Source of the DNA: 2-12-FULL-41-16 sp964390625
GTDB taxonomy: Bacteria > Patescibacteriota > Patescibacteriia > Magasanikbacterales > UBA922
Assembly: GCA_964390625.1 (NCBI GenBank)
Contig: CAYMID010000015.1
Location: 1-19,535, forward strand
Length of the DNA: 19,535 nt
Direction of reading: 5' to 3'
Shown here: in pieces, positions 14,395 to 19,535 of the stretch
Numbering within the stretch: the stretch's first letter is position 1
Layout of the letters: every line of letters starts with the position of its first letter
Notes under the pieces: generated by a model
The model's input: only the letters and a program-made list of their open reading frames with translations
Databases searched by the model: none
Told to the model about the DNA's origin: nothing
Position numbers and translations under genes: made by a program

Positions 14395-15375
14395 TTATGA
14401 TTGGCGGGAGGTTGCGGCAATCGCCAGAATGCGGGGGATGGCCTCGGCAAGTGGACCAGGGGTGCGGAAGCCGGCCGCTTTAATGTGTCCACCACCACCA
14501 AGCGCTTTGGCCCAGGCAGCCACGTTGACGCCTTCGTGAGTAGTGCGGAAACTGCCTTTAACTTGGCCATCAGCACGTTCTTCGACCACCAGTGCAGCCG
14601 AACCATCGCTTAAATAGTTCAACAAATTGGACATTCCTTCGCTTGCGCCTGGGGCTACGTTAAATTTTTTATAATCATCTTGCGTGATCCACGTGTACAC
14701 CACATCACTTTTTTCGTCGTGGGTTAAGCGCGTCAGCACCTCGCCCCACAATTTTAGGGTGGGTAAATTTTTGTCGCGGATAACGTAATTTTTAATTTGG
14801 GCCCAGTCGGCGCCTTTTTTAATCAGTTCACTGCCGATCCATAAGGCGAGTTTGGTAGTACCGCCATTGGTAAATGTGCCGGTGTCTGTGAGTAGGCCAG
14901 TCATGAGCGAAGTGGCCATGTGGGCGGTAATTGGGACGCGGTTGTGGGTGAATAGTTGGTACAAAATTTCGTTGGTTGAAGACGCTGTTGGTATGACCAA
15001 ATTCACGTCGCCGTAATGTTGGTTAGTAGGGTGGTGGTCAATGTTGATAATAGTGGGGCGGATTGTTAGAGCGGCTAAGTGATCGGCAATGCCAGCGTAG
15101 ATTGGATCGCCCGAGTCCACCACAACAATGTGCGAAAATTCTTCCTGCCACACGGCTGGGTCACTGGTCAAAATTTCGATGTGGGGGAGATAGTCAAAAT
15201 GTGCGCTGGCTGGGGTGGCGCAAAAAATCCGGCGCGGAATATTGTGCAGGTGTAAAAACTCAGCCAGGGCTGTGGCCGCGCCCAGGGCATCGCCGTCCGG
15301 GTTTTGGTGCGGGATAATTAGGACCCGTGTTGCACCCCGGAGGTGGGTGTGAATTTGGCGGAATAAACGGTGCAT
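14395..15375 (-). CDS. DHH/DHHA1 family phosphoesterase (NrnA-like)
   Basis: 326 residues with the two-domain DHH-DHHA1 layout. The N-terminal metal-binding motifs are 'IPHQNPDGDALGA' (His23, Asp27, Asp29), 'VVVDSGD' (Asp87), 'INIDHHPTN' (Asp113-His114-His115) and 'LLTDTGTF' (Asp164). The C-terminal DHHA1 domain ends with the substrate-binding glycine run 'ALGGGGHIKAAGF' (291-303). NrnA-type enzymes are manganese-dependent nanoRNases that finish RNA decay, and several also remove the 3' phosphate from pAp or cleave linear and cyclic dinucleotides; which activity applies cannot be read here. It is divergent from smc and shares its promoter region. In many genomes such genes sit beside rbfA or infB, which is not the case here. 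Confidence 0.9.
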   Translation of the reverse strand: MHRLFRQIHTHLRGATRVLIIPHQNPDGDALGAATALAEFLHLHNIPRRIFCATPASAHFDYLPHIEILTSDPAVWQEEFSHIVVVDSGDPIYAGIADHLAALTIRPTIINIDHHPTNQHYGDVNLVIPTASSTNEILYQLFTHNRVPITAHMATSLMTGLLTDTGTFTNGGTTKLALWIGSELIKKGADWAQIKNYVIRDKNLPTLKLWGEVLTRLTHDEKSDVVYTWITQDDYKKFNVAPGASEGMSNLLNYLSDGSAALVVEERADGQVKGSFRTTHEGVNVAAWAKALGGGGHIKAAGFRTPGPLAEAIPRILAIAATSRQS

Positions 15376-15396
15376 AAGAGGTCGAACAAGCTGGCC

Positions 15397-15425
15397 AGTA
15401 TACGAGGTTTGGGCGGGGTTGTCAA
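15397..15425 (-). promoter_or_regulatory. promoter of the DHH phosphoesterase gene
   Basis: Minus strand: perfect -35 TTGACA (15425-15420), 17 bp, -10 TATACT (15402-15397). Predicted leader of about 15 nt without an SD. Its -35 overlaps the -35 of the divergent smc promoter by five bases. Confidence 0.85.
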
Positions 15426-15448
15426 GGGAGGGGTCAAGTTGCTATACT
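15419..15448 (+). promoter_or_regulatory. promoter of smc
   Basis: -35 TTGTCA (15419-15424), 18 bp, -10 TATACT (15443-15448), preceded by TGC as in extended -10 promoters. The ATG at 15461 lies 12 bases after the -10, giving a leader of about 6 nt. It is back-to-back with the DHH promoter. Confidence 0.8.
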
Positions 15449-15460
15449 AGGCCCTACGCT

Positions 15461-18400
15461 ATGTACCTGAAGAAATTGGAAATCGCCGGCTTTAAGTCGT
15501 TTGCCAATACCACTACCTTAACCTTTCCCGCCCCAGCTGACGGGCGTTTTGGTATTACCGGGATTGTGGGGCCAAATGGCAGTGGCAAAAGTAATACGGC
15601 CGACGCGATTCGGTGGGTTTTGGGTGAGCAGAGTTTAAAGCAACTGCGTGGCAAGAAAAGCGAGGACGTGATTTTTGGTGGGTCTGAGGGGCGCGGCAAA
15701 ATGAGTTTGGCCAGCGTCAGTATGGTGCTCGACAACAGTGACAAGCGCGCCGGCCTTGATTACGAAGAGCTCGTGTTAACGCGTCGTTTGTACCGCACGG
15801 GCGAAAGTGAATATTTGATTAATGGTAATCCAGTGCGTTTGCTTGATTTGCAAATTGTACTCGCGCAGGCCCAGTTTGGTCACTCCTCGTATGGCGTGGT
15901 CGGGCAGGGCATGATCGATCGTCTGCTATTGCAAACGGCCACCGAACGTAAATCTTTTTTTGACGAAGCCGTTGGAATTAAGGAATTTCAATTAAAGCGT
16001 CATCATGCGTATCTAAAATTAACGCGCACGCACGAACATATTCGCGAGGCTGACCGTTTGCTCCAAGAAGTTGAACCACATCTAAAGAGTTTGCGTCGCC
16101 AGGTTAAAAAGCTCGAGGAGCGCCAGGAAGTTGAAGTGGCGTTGCGCGAAACGCAAGAGCGCTATTATGCGAATCACTATCGCAGTCTGTCCGTGCACAT
16201 GGCCGAGTATGACCAAAAAATTACGGTCCTTGACCGTGGTTATGCGGCAGCGCACGAAAAATTAGCGCGCATTCAGGGCGAGCTCGCCGAGTTAGCGCGC
16301 GAAGCGTCGCAGCAAGAACAATTTAATGACTTGCAAAACAAGCACCAAAATTTGGTAAATCAAAAAAATGAGTTTGAGCGCGAGCGTTCGGTGTTGGCTG
16401 GTAAATTGCAAACCGAATATGCCAAAGCTGGGCGCCACAATGTGGCCTGGTTGGAGCAGAAAATTGCAGATTTGCAGCAACGCGCGGTCATTAGCCGAAC
16501 CGATTTAGAAGCGGCCAAAAAACAATTGGCTGCAGCCCAGGCCGAAGCCCAGGCCAAAACAAATGTGCTCGCTGATTTGGAAACCAAAAAATTGGCGGCC
16601 GAAACACGCCGCAGCGCGGCTGAAAAGAAATTATTTGACGCGCGCCAAACTGAACAGGATTTGTCACTGACTGGACTCCGCAGTGCGCAGGCGATTTTAC
16701 AACACCAACACCAATTTGGTGGCACCGTGCATGGTTTGGTCGCACAACTCGCGACTGCGCGCGAAGAATTGCGTCTAGCACTCGAAGTGGCGGCTGGTTC
16801 GCATTTATCATCATTGGTGGTAGAGGACGACCGTGTGGCCGAGCGGGCGATTAATTTTTTGAAACAAGCCCAACTCGGTGTCGCGACCTTTTTGCCACTC
16901 AATAAAATTCGTCCCCGCCCACTGCCACATGATATTGATTATATTTTGCACCAACCAGGTGTACGCGGTTTGGCCACTGACCTGTTGAAGTATCGCCAGG
17001 AATTCAAAGATATTTTTACCTTTATTTACGGCGCCACGATTGTGGTTGATGATATTGAAGTCGCGCGCAGTGTGGGAATCGGTCGCGTACGCATGGTCAC
17101 GCTCGATGGTGATTTGCTCGAAACTAGCGGTTCGATGAAAGGTGGTTTCCGTCGTCGCACTGCCGTTGGTTTGCATTTTGCGGCCAGCGCTGGCACGGCG
17201 ATTTCTGATAGTGCCGAAACCTTCCAACAAGAAATTGCGAACATTCAACGAGAATTAAGTGAAATTGAAACAGCGCGCACTGCTGCCCAGCAAGCTGTGT
17301 TTACAGCTCAATCGAATGCAACTACCCGTCAACAGCGCATTGAATTATTAATGTCTCAGGACACGGCGGCGGCTCAGGAAATTTCCGCGCTCGAACTGGA
17401 GTTGTCGTTGTACTCACTCAATCCCGAAGAATATAGTACGCTGATGGCGCGTTTGGCTCAGGAAAAAGAAGTGGTTGCGACCAAGATTGCTCAAGCCGAG
17501 GCCGAAGTCGCGGCGGTTGCTGCCCAAATTGCAGCGTTAAATGCTGCGGCCGAACACAAGCGCCAACGTGTGTTTACCTTGCAAGACGAAATGCAAATTG
17601 CACAAGCCGATTTAAATACTCTTGCCGCAGAAAAAAACGCGGTGCAAATTGAATTGGTAAAATTGCAAACTCGCCGCGAAGATTTGGCGAGCGAAATTTT
17701 TAATGAATTAAAAGAACAGCCAGGCATTCTTGAACAGCGTGTTAATGGAGTTTTGTCAGCCGAAGAATTGCGTGACGAAAAGGCCAAAATTGAAACCTTA
17801 AAATATAAACTCAGTCAAATCGGTGGGATTGACGAAGAGGTGCTCAAAGAATACGAAACCGCGAACGCGCGTTTTGAAGGGCTCACCACTGAATTAAATG
17901 ATTTGAAAAAAGCAGCGGCCGATATTACTCAACTGATTAGCGAGCTCGACGAAGTAATGAAGAAAAAACACACGCAGGCCTTTAGTAAAATTAAAAAAGA
18001 GTTTAGTCGGTACTTTAGTATTTTGTTCGAAGGCGGCAAAGCGGAATTGATCGAGGTATACAGTTCACCAGAAGAAAAAACAGTCGAAGGGGAAGAGGGC
18101 GGGGAAGTGGCTGAGTCAAACGAGGACGTGCCAGTAAAAGGCAAGATTTTGACCGGTATCGAGGTCACGGCTTGCCCACCAGGCAAGAAAATCACCAACC
18201 TGGCCGCGCTCTCGGGTGGGGAGCGTACCCTGACTTCGATTGCGCTCGTCTGTGCCATTCTCCATACCAACCCACCACCATTCGTATTTTTGGACGAAGT
18301 CGAGGCCGCCTTGGACGAGGCCAATACCCTCCGGTTTACCCGGATTTTGCAAGAATTGGCCACTCGCTCGCAGTTCATCCTGATTACCCACAACCGCACC

Positions 18401-18517
18401 ACCATGCACGCCGCCGATGTCCTCTACGGGGTCACCATGGGCAACGACGGGGTTAGTCGCCTGGTAAGCGTGAATATGGCCGAGGCAGCCCAGGCCGCAG
18501 TGCCAGCTAAAGCTTGA
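15461..18517 (+). CDS. smc: chromosome segregation ATPase SMC, short-armed
   Basis: I chose ATG 15461, giving 'MYLKKLEIAGFKSF', the family's normal N-terminus; the in-frame ATG at 15419 lies on the -35. The protein has 1018 residues against about 1150-1190 for typical SMC. The N-terminal head has Walker A 'GPNGSGKSN' (37-45) and 'WVLGEQSLKQLRGKKSEDVIF' (52-72). A coiled coil spans about 170-405, the hinge about 418-562 ('GGTVHGLVAQLA' to 'GSMKGGF'), and a second coil about 585-850. The C-terminal head holds the ABC signature 'LSGGERT' (917-923), Walker B 'FVFLDEVEAALDE' with Asp945 and Glu946, and the 'ITHNR' switch. Both arms are some 70-100 residues shorter than usual, which would give a shorter rod. 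An acidic insert near 875-895 interrupts the C-head. No scpA or scpB is in the window. Confidence 0.95.
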   Translation: MYLKKLEIAGFKSFANTTTLTFPAPADGRFGITGIVGPNGSGKSNTADAIRWVLGEQSLKQLRGKKSEDVIFGGSEGRGKMSLASVSMVLDNSDKRAGLDYEELVLTRRLYRTGESEYLINGNPVRLLDLQIVLAQAQFGHSSYGVVGQGMIDRLLLQTATERKSFFDEAVGIKEFQLKRHHAYLKLTRTHEHIREADRLLQEVEPHLKSLRRQVKKLEERQEVEVALRETQERYYANHYRSLSVHMAEYDQKITVLDRGYAAAHEKLARIQGELAELAREASQQEQFNDLQNKHQNLVNQKNEFERERSVLAGKLQTEYAKAGRHNVAWLEQKIADLQQRAVISRTDLEAAKKQLAAAQAEAQAKTNVLADLETKKLAAETRRSAAEKKLFDARQTEQDLSLTGLRSAQAILQHQHQFGGTVHGLVAQLATAREELRLALEVAAGSHLSSLVVEDDRVAERAINFLKQAQLGVATFLPLNKIRPRPLPHDIDYILHQPGVRGLATDLLKYRQEFKDIFTFIYGATIVVDDIEVARSVGIGRVRMVTLDGDLLETSGSMKGGFRRRTAVGLHFAASAGTAISDSAETFQQEIANIQRELSEIETARTAAQQAVFTAQSNATTRQQRIELLMSQDTAAAQEISALELELSLYSLNPEEYSTLMARLAQEKEVVATKIAQAEAEVAAVAAQIAALNAAAEHKRQRVFTLQDEMQIAQADLNTLAAEKNAVQIELVKLQTRREDLASEIFNELKEQPGILEQRVNGVLSAEELRDEKAKIETLKYKLSQIGGIDEEVLKEYETANARFEGLTTELNDLKKAAADITQLISELDEVMKKKHTQAFSKIKKEFSRYFSILFEGGKAELIEVYSSPEEKTVEGEEGGEVAESNEDVPVKGKILTGIEVTACPPGKKITNLAALSGGERTLTSIALVCAILHTNPPPFVFLDEVEAALDEANTLRFTRILQELATRSQFILITHNRTTMHAADVLYGVTMGNDGVSRLVSVNMAEAAQAAVPAKA

Positions 18518-18542
18518 CAAAACCCCGGCTTTGGGCTATTAT
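18514..18542 (+). promoter_or_regulatory. promoter of rpsP
   Basis: Perfect -35 TTGACA (18514-18519), 17 bp, -10 TATTAT (18537-18542). The -35 contains the smc stop codon TGA. Transcription should start near 18549-18550, leaving a leader of about 40 nt before the rpsP ATG. Confidence 0.85.
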
Positions 18543-18549
18543 ACGCCCC

Positions 18550-18621
18550 ATGAGTCCGTCACACGCTCTGCTTTTATTAAACCTTTGGTATGTTGATGAT
18601 TCGTTTACAGCGCTTGGGTAA
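18550..18621 (+). other. candidate leaderless upstream ORF overlapping the rpsP start
   Basis: An ATG at 18550 falls on the predicted first transcribed base of the rpsP mRNA. It opens a 23-codon frame ('MSPSHALLLLNLWYVDDSFTALG') in a different frame that runs across the rpsP start and ends at TAA 18619-18621. It could be a leader peptide controlling rpsP or a coincidence. Its ATG is preceded by C, unlike the TATG of all other genes, which argues against strong use. Confidence 0.2.
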
Positions 18622-18937
18622 ACTCAAGCAGCCAACCTACCGTTTGATTGTTTCGGAAAAAAACCGCGACACTCAATACGGCAGTTTGGAAATCCTGGGT
18701 AACTACAACCCAGTGCAAAATCCACCGCTCGTTAACCTAAAAAAAGAGCGTATCCAGCATTGGATCTCGGTCGGCGCCCAGATGTCGCCAACCGTTAGCA
18801 ACCTCCTCATTTCGCAGGGTGTGATCGAAGGCAAGAAACAGGGTCCTGTTTCCTTGAATGCCAAGCGTCGCAAGAAGCTGGCTGACAAGAAGGCTGCCGA
18901 GGCCGAAGCCAAGGCAAAAGCCGAAGCTGCCGCGTAA
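18590..18937 (+). CDS. rpsP: 30S ribosomal protein S16 (bS16)
   Basis: 115 residues. 'MLMIRLQRLGKLKQPTYRLIVSEKNRDTQYGSLEILGNYNPVQNP' is the well-known S16 N-terminus, and 'VNLKKERIQHWISVGAQMSPTVSNLLISQGVI' completes the fold. The core is about 85 residues; the rest is a Lys/Ala/Glu-rich tail ('AKRRKKLADKKAAEAEAKAKAEAAA') that should form a charged helix, as in several other bacteria with extended S16. S16 binds 16S rRNA early in 30S assembly. The start has a GTATG context and no SD. It has its own promoter and terminator and is followed by the KH protein gene, the conserved rpsP-khpA order; rimM and trmD are not reached here. Confidence 0.97.
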   Translation: MLMIRLQRLGKLKQPTYRLIVSEKNRDTQYGSLEILGNYNPVQNPPLVNLKKERIQHWISVGAQMSPTVSNLLISQGVIEGKKQGPVSLNAKRRKKLADKKAAEAEAKAKAEAAA

Positions 18938-18944
18938 TACTTCT

Positions 18945-18974
18945 AAAAACTGTCCCCCTCGGGACAGTTTTTTC
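18945..18974 (+). terminator. rho-independent terminator of rpsP
   Basis: Stem AAACTGTCCC (18947-18956) with GGGACAGTTT (18961-18970), loop CCTC, followed by TTTC. The next -35 (18975) begins directly after the T-run. Confidence 0.9.
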
Positions 18975-19003
18975 TTGACGGAAGCCCCACCTTCTGCTAT
19001 TCT
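18975..19003 (+). promoter_or_regulatory. promoter of the KH-domain protein gene
   Basis: -35 TTGACG (18975-18980), 17 bp, -10 TATTCT (18998-19003). It starts where the rpsP terminator ends. The leader is about 53 nt, the longest in the window. Confidence 0.75.
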
Positions 19004-19009
19004 AGCCTG

Positions 19010-19042
19010 GCATTTGACCAGAGCGCACTTTGGGTCAAAGGC
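19010..19042 (+). promoter_or_regulatory. hairpin in the leader of the KH-domain protein mRNA
   Basis: TTTGACC (19013-19019) pairs with GGTCAAA (19033-19039), 13-nt loop, extended by two further pairs after one mismatch (GC at 19010-19011 with GC at 19041-19042). It sits at the 5' end of the mRNA. There is no T-run, so it is not a terminator; it may stabilise the message or bind the KH protein itself (speculative). Confidence 0.4.
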
Positions 19043-19062
19043 ATTTATTAAGTAAGTTTGAT

Positions 19063-19443
19063 ATGAACCAAGATCAGCAATTCCTGGAATTCGTAGTGAA
19101 GTCGATTGTTAATAACCCAGACGGTGTTAAAACCACCCGCACTGTGGACGAACGCGGCGTCCTCATCACCCTCGATGTGGCTGCTGGCGATATTGGCTAT
19201 GTAATTGGTCGCCAAGGCCAGACTGTTCGTGCTATCCGCACTTTGCTCCGCGTTGTTGGTGCCAAGAACAATGCCAGTGTCAACCTTAAGATTAATGAAC
19301 CAGAAGGTGGTCGTGGCCCACGTTTTGAACGTGACCGCAGCGAGGACCGCTCACAGCGTCCTGCTCAGCCACAGGCTCAGTCAAACAATGCGACCAGTCT
19401 CGACGACGTTGATACCAGCGCCATCGACGGTCTCGACTTCTAA
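19063..19443 (+). CDS. khpA: KH-domain RNA-binding protein, KhpA/YlqC type, with a disordered tail
   Basis: I chose ATG 19063 (126 residues), which gives the family start 'MNQDQQFLEFVVKSIVNNPD'; the earlier ATG at 19030 lies in the leader hairpin. Residues 1-83 form a KH domain: 'DIGYVIGRQGQTVRAIRTLLRVVGAKNNASVNLKI' contains the RNA-binding G-x-x-G loop 'GRQG'. Ordinary KhpA is about 75-85 residues. Here a tail of about 43 residues follows, first Arg/Glu-rich ('GGRGPRFERDRSEDRSQRP'), then Gln/Asn-rich, ending acidic ('DDVDTSAIDGLDF'). In Firmicutes KhpA pairs with KhpB (Jag) in a small-RNA-binding complex linked to cell division; khpB is not in the window. The rpsP-khpA order is conserved. 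Confidence 0.9.
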   Translation: MNQDQQFLEFVVKSIVNNPDGVKTTRTVDERGVLITLDVAAGDIGYVIGRQGQTVRAIRTLLRVVGAKNNASVNLKINEPEGGRGPRFERDRSEDRSQRPAQPQAQSNNATSLDDVDTSAIDGLDF

Positions 19444-19450
19444 AAACAAA

Positions 19451-19467
19451 ACCCCGCCTAGCGGGGT
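19451..19467. terminator. GC-rich hairpin between khpA and tRNA-Val, terminator-like on the minus strand
   Basis: ACCCCGC (19451-19457) pairs with GCGGGGT (19461-19467), loop CTA. On the plus strand it is preceded by A-rich sequence and followed by the tRNA, with no T-run. On the minus strand it is followed by TTTTGTTTTT, so it would stop transcription entering from the right. On the plus strand it may instead mark the 3' end of khpA mRNA next to the RNase P cut. Confidence 0.55.
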
Positions 19468-19469
19468 AG

Positions 19470-19535
19470 GGACCAATAGCTCAGTTGGTTAGAGCGTCAC
19501 ATTGACATTGTGAAGGTCAGAGGTTCGAATCCTCT
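19470..19535 (+). tRNA. tRNA-Val (anticodon GAC), 3' end outside the window
   Basis: The acceptor 5' strand GGACCAA (19470-19476) is followed by T8 A9, D arm GCTC...GAGC (19479-19495), anticodon stem TCACA/TGTGA (19497-19501, 19509-19513) with loop TTGACAT, anticodon GAC at 19504-19506, variable AGGTC and T arm AGAGG-TTCGAAT-CCTCT. The window ends after the T stem, so the acceptor 3' strand and CCA are unseen. GAC reads valine codons GUC and GUU. Confidence 0.93.

Noticed and set aside
18512..18517. TGA recoded as glycine (genetic code 25)
   Set aside because: The smc frame ends at this TGA right after a normal C-terminus, and the base run beyond is a promoter; other genes need no recoding.
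1..19535. CRISPR arrays, insertion sequences, prophage genes or long direct repeats
   Set aside because: No regularly spaced repeats, transposase or integrase motifs, or phage-like proteins were seen; codon style is uniform across the window.

Overview
The window looks like part of a compact, roughly half-GC bacterial chromosome of the Candidate Phyla Radiation (Patescibacteria). The evidence for this is a DUF4012 membrane protein, a VanW-family protein, an HTH protein with a nucleotidyltransferase-like tail, a half-length TsaB, a PP2C-like/propeller membrane protein, an SMC with short arms, very short gene spacings and no visible Shine-Dalgarno (SD) sequences. I cannot assign a class. TGA acts as a normal stop (end of smc), so the code-25 lineages (Absconditabacteria/Gracilibacteria) are unlikely.

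Layout. (1) 7-2148, minus: a large membrane protein with a degenerate phosphatase-like N-terminus and an NHL-like propeller, divergent from the next operon across a 55-bp promoter region. (2) 2204-9148, plus: a seven-gene operon (HTH regulator, short TsaB, membrane GT2 glycosyltransferase, DUF4012 protein, MreB, GT4 glycosyltransferase, DNA polymerase III delta'), every gap 1-3 bases. It mixes envelope polysaccharide, cell shape, tRNA modification and replication. (3) 9173-13287, plus: seven-bladed Asp-box lipoprotein, frr, Hsp20 and VanW. (4) 13288-13735: the only long gap without a clear gene. It carries the vanW terminator with a consensus promoter partly inside it, a structured RNA of about 225 nt ending in a strong terminator, and a second shorter transcription unit ending in another terminator. 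(5) 13736-15375, minus: clpP and a DHH/DHHA1 phosphoesterase, each with its own promoter. (6) 15461-19443, plus: smc, rpsP and a KH-domain protein of the KhpA type. (7) 19470 to the end: tRNA-Val(GAC), cut off by the window edge.

Two genome-scale signals stand out. All 17 protein genes start with ATG preceded by T (TATG), and none has a recognisable SD, which suggests an initiation mode using an extended start motif and stop-to-start coupling (stop-N1-3-ATG at seven junctions). Transcription signals are also fused: -35 boxes lie in terminator loops or right after T-tracts, divergent promoters share a -35 or a palindromic -10, and several promoters leave leaders of only a few bases. The candidate RNA pair at 13383-13728 is the part most likely to be undescribed.
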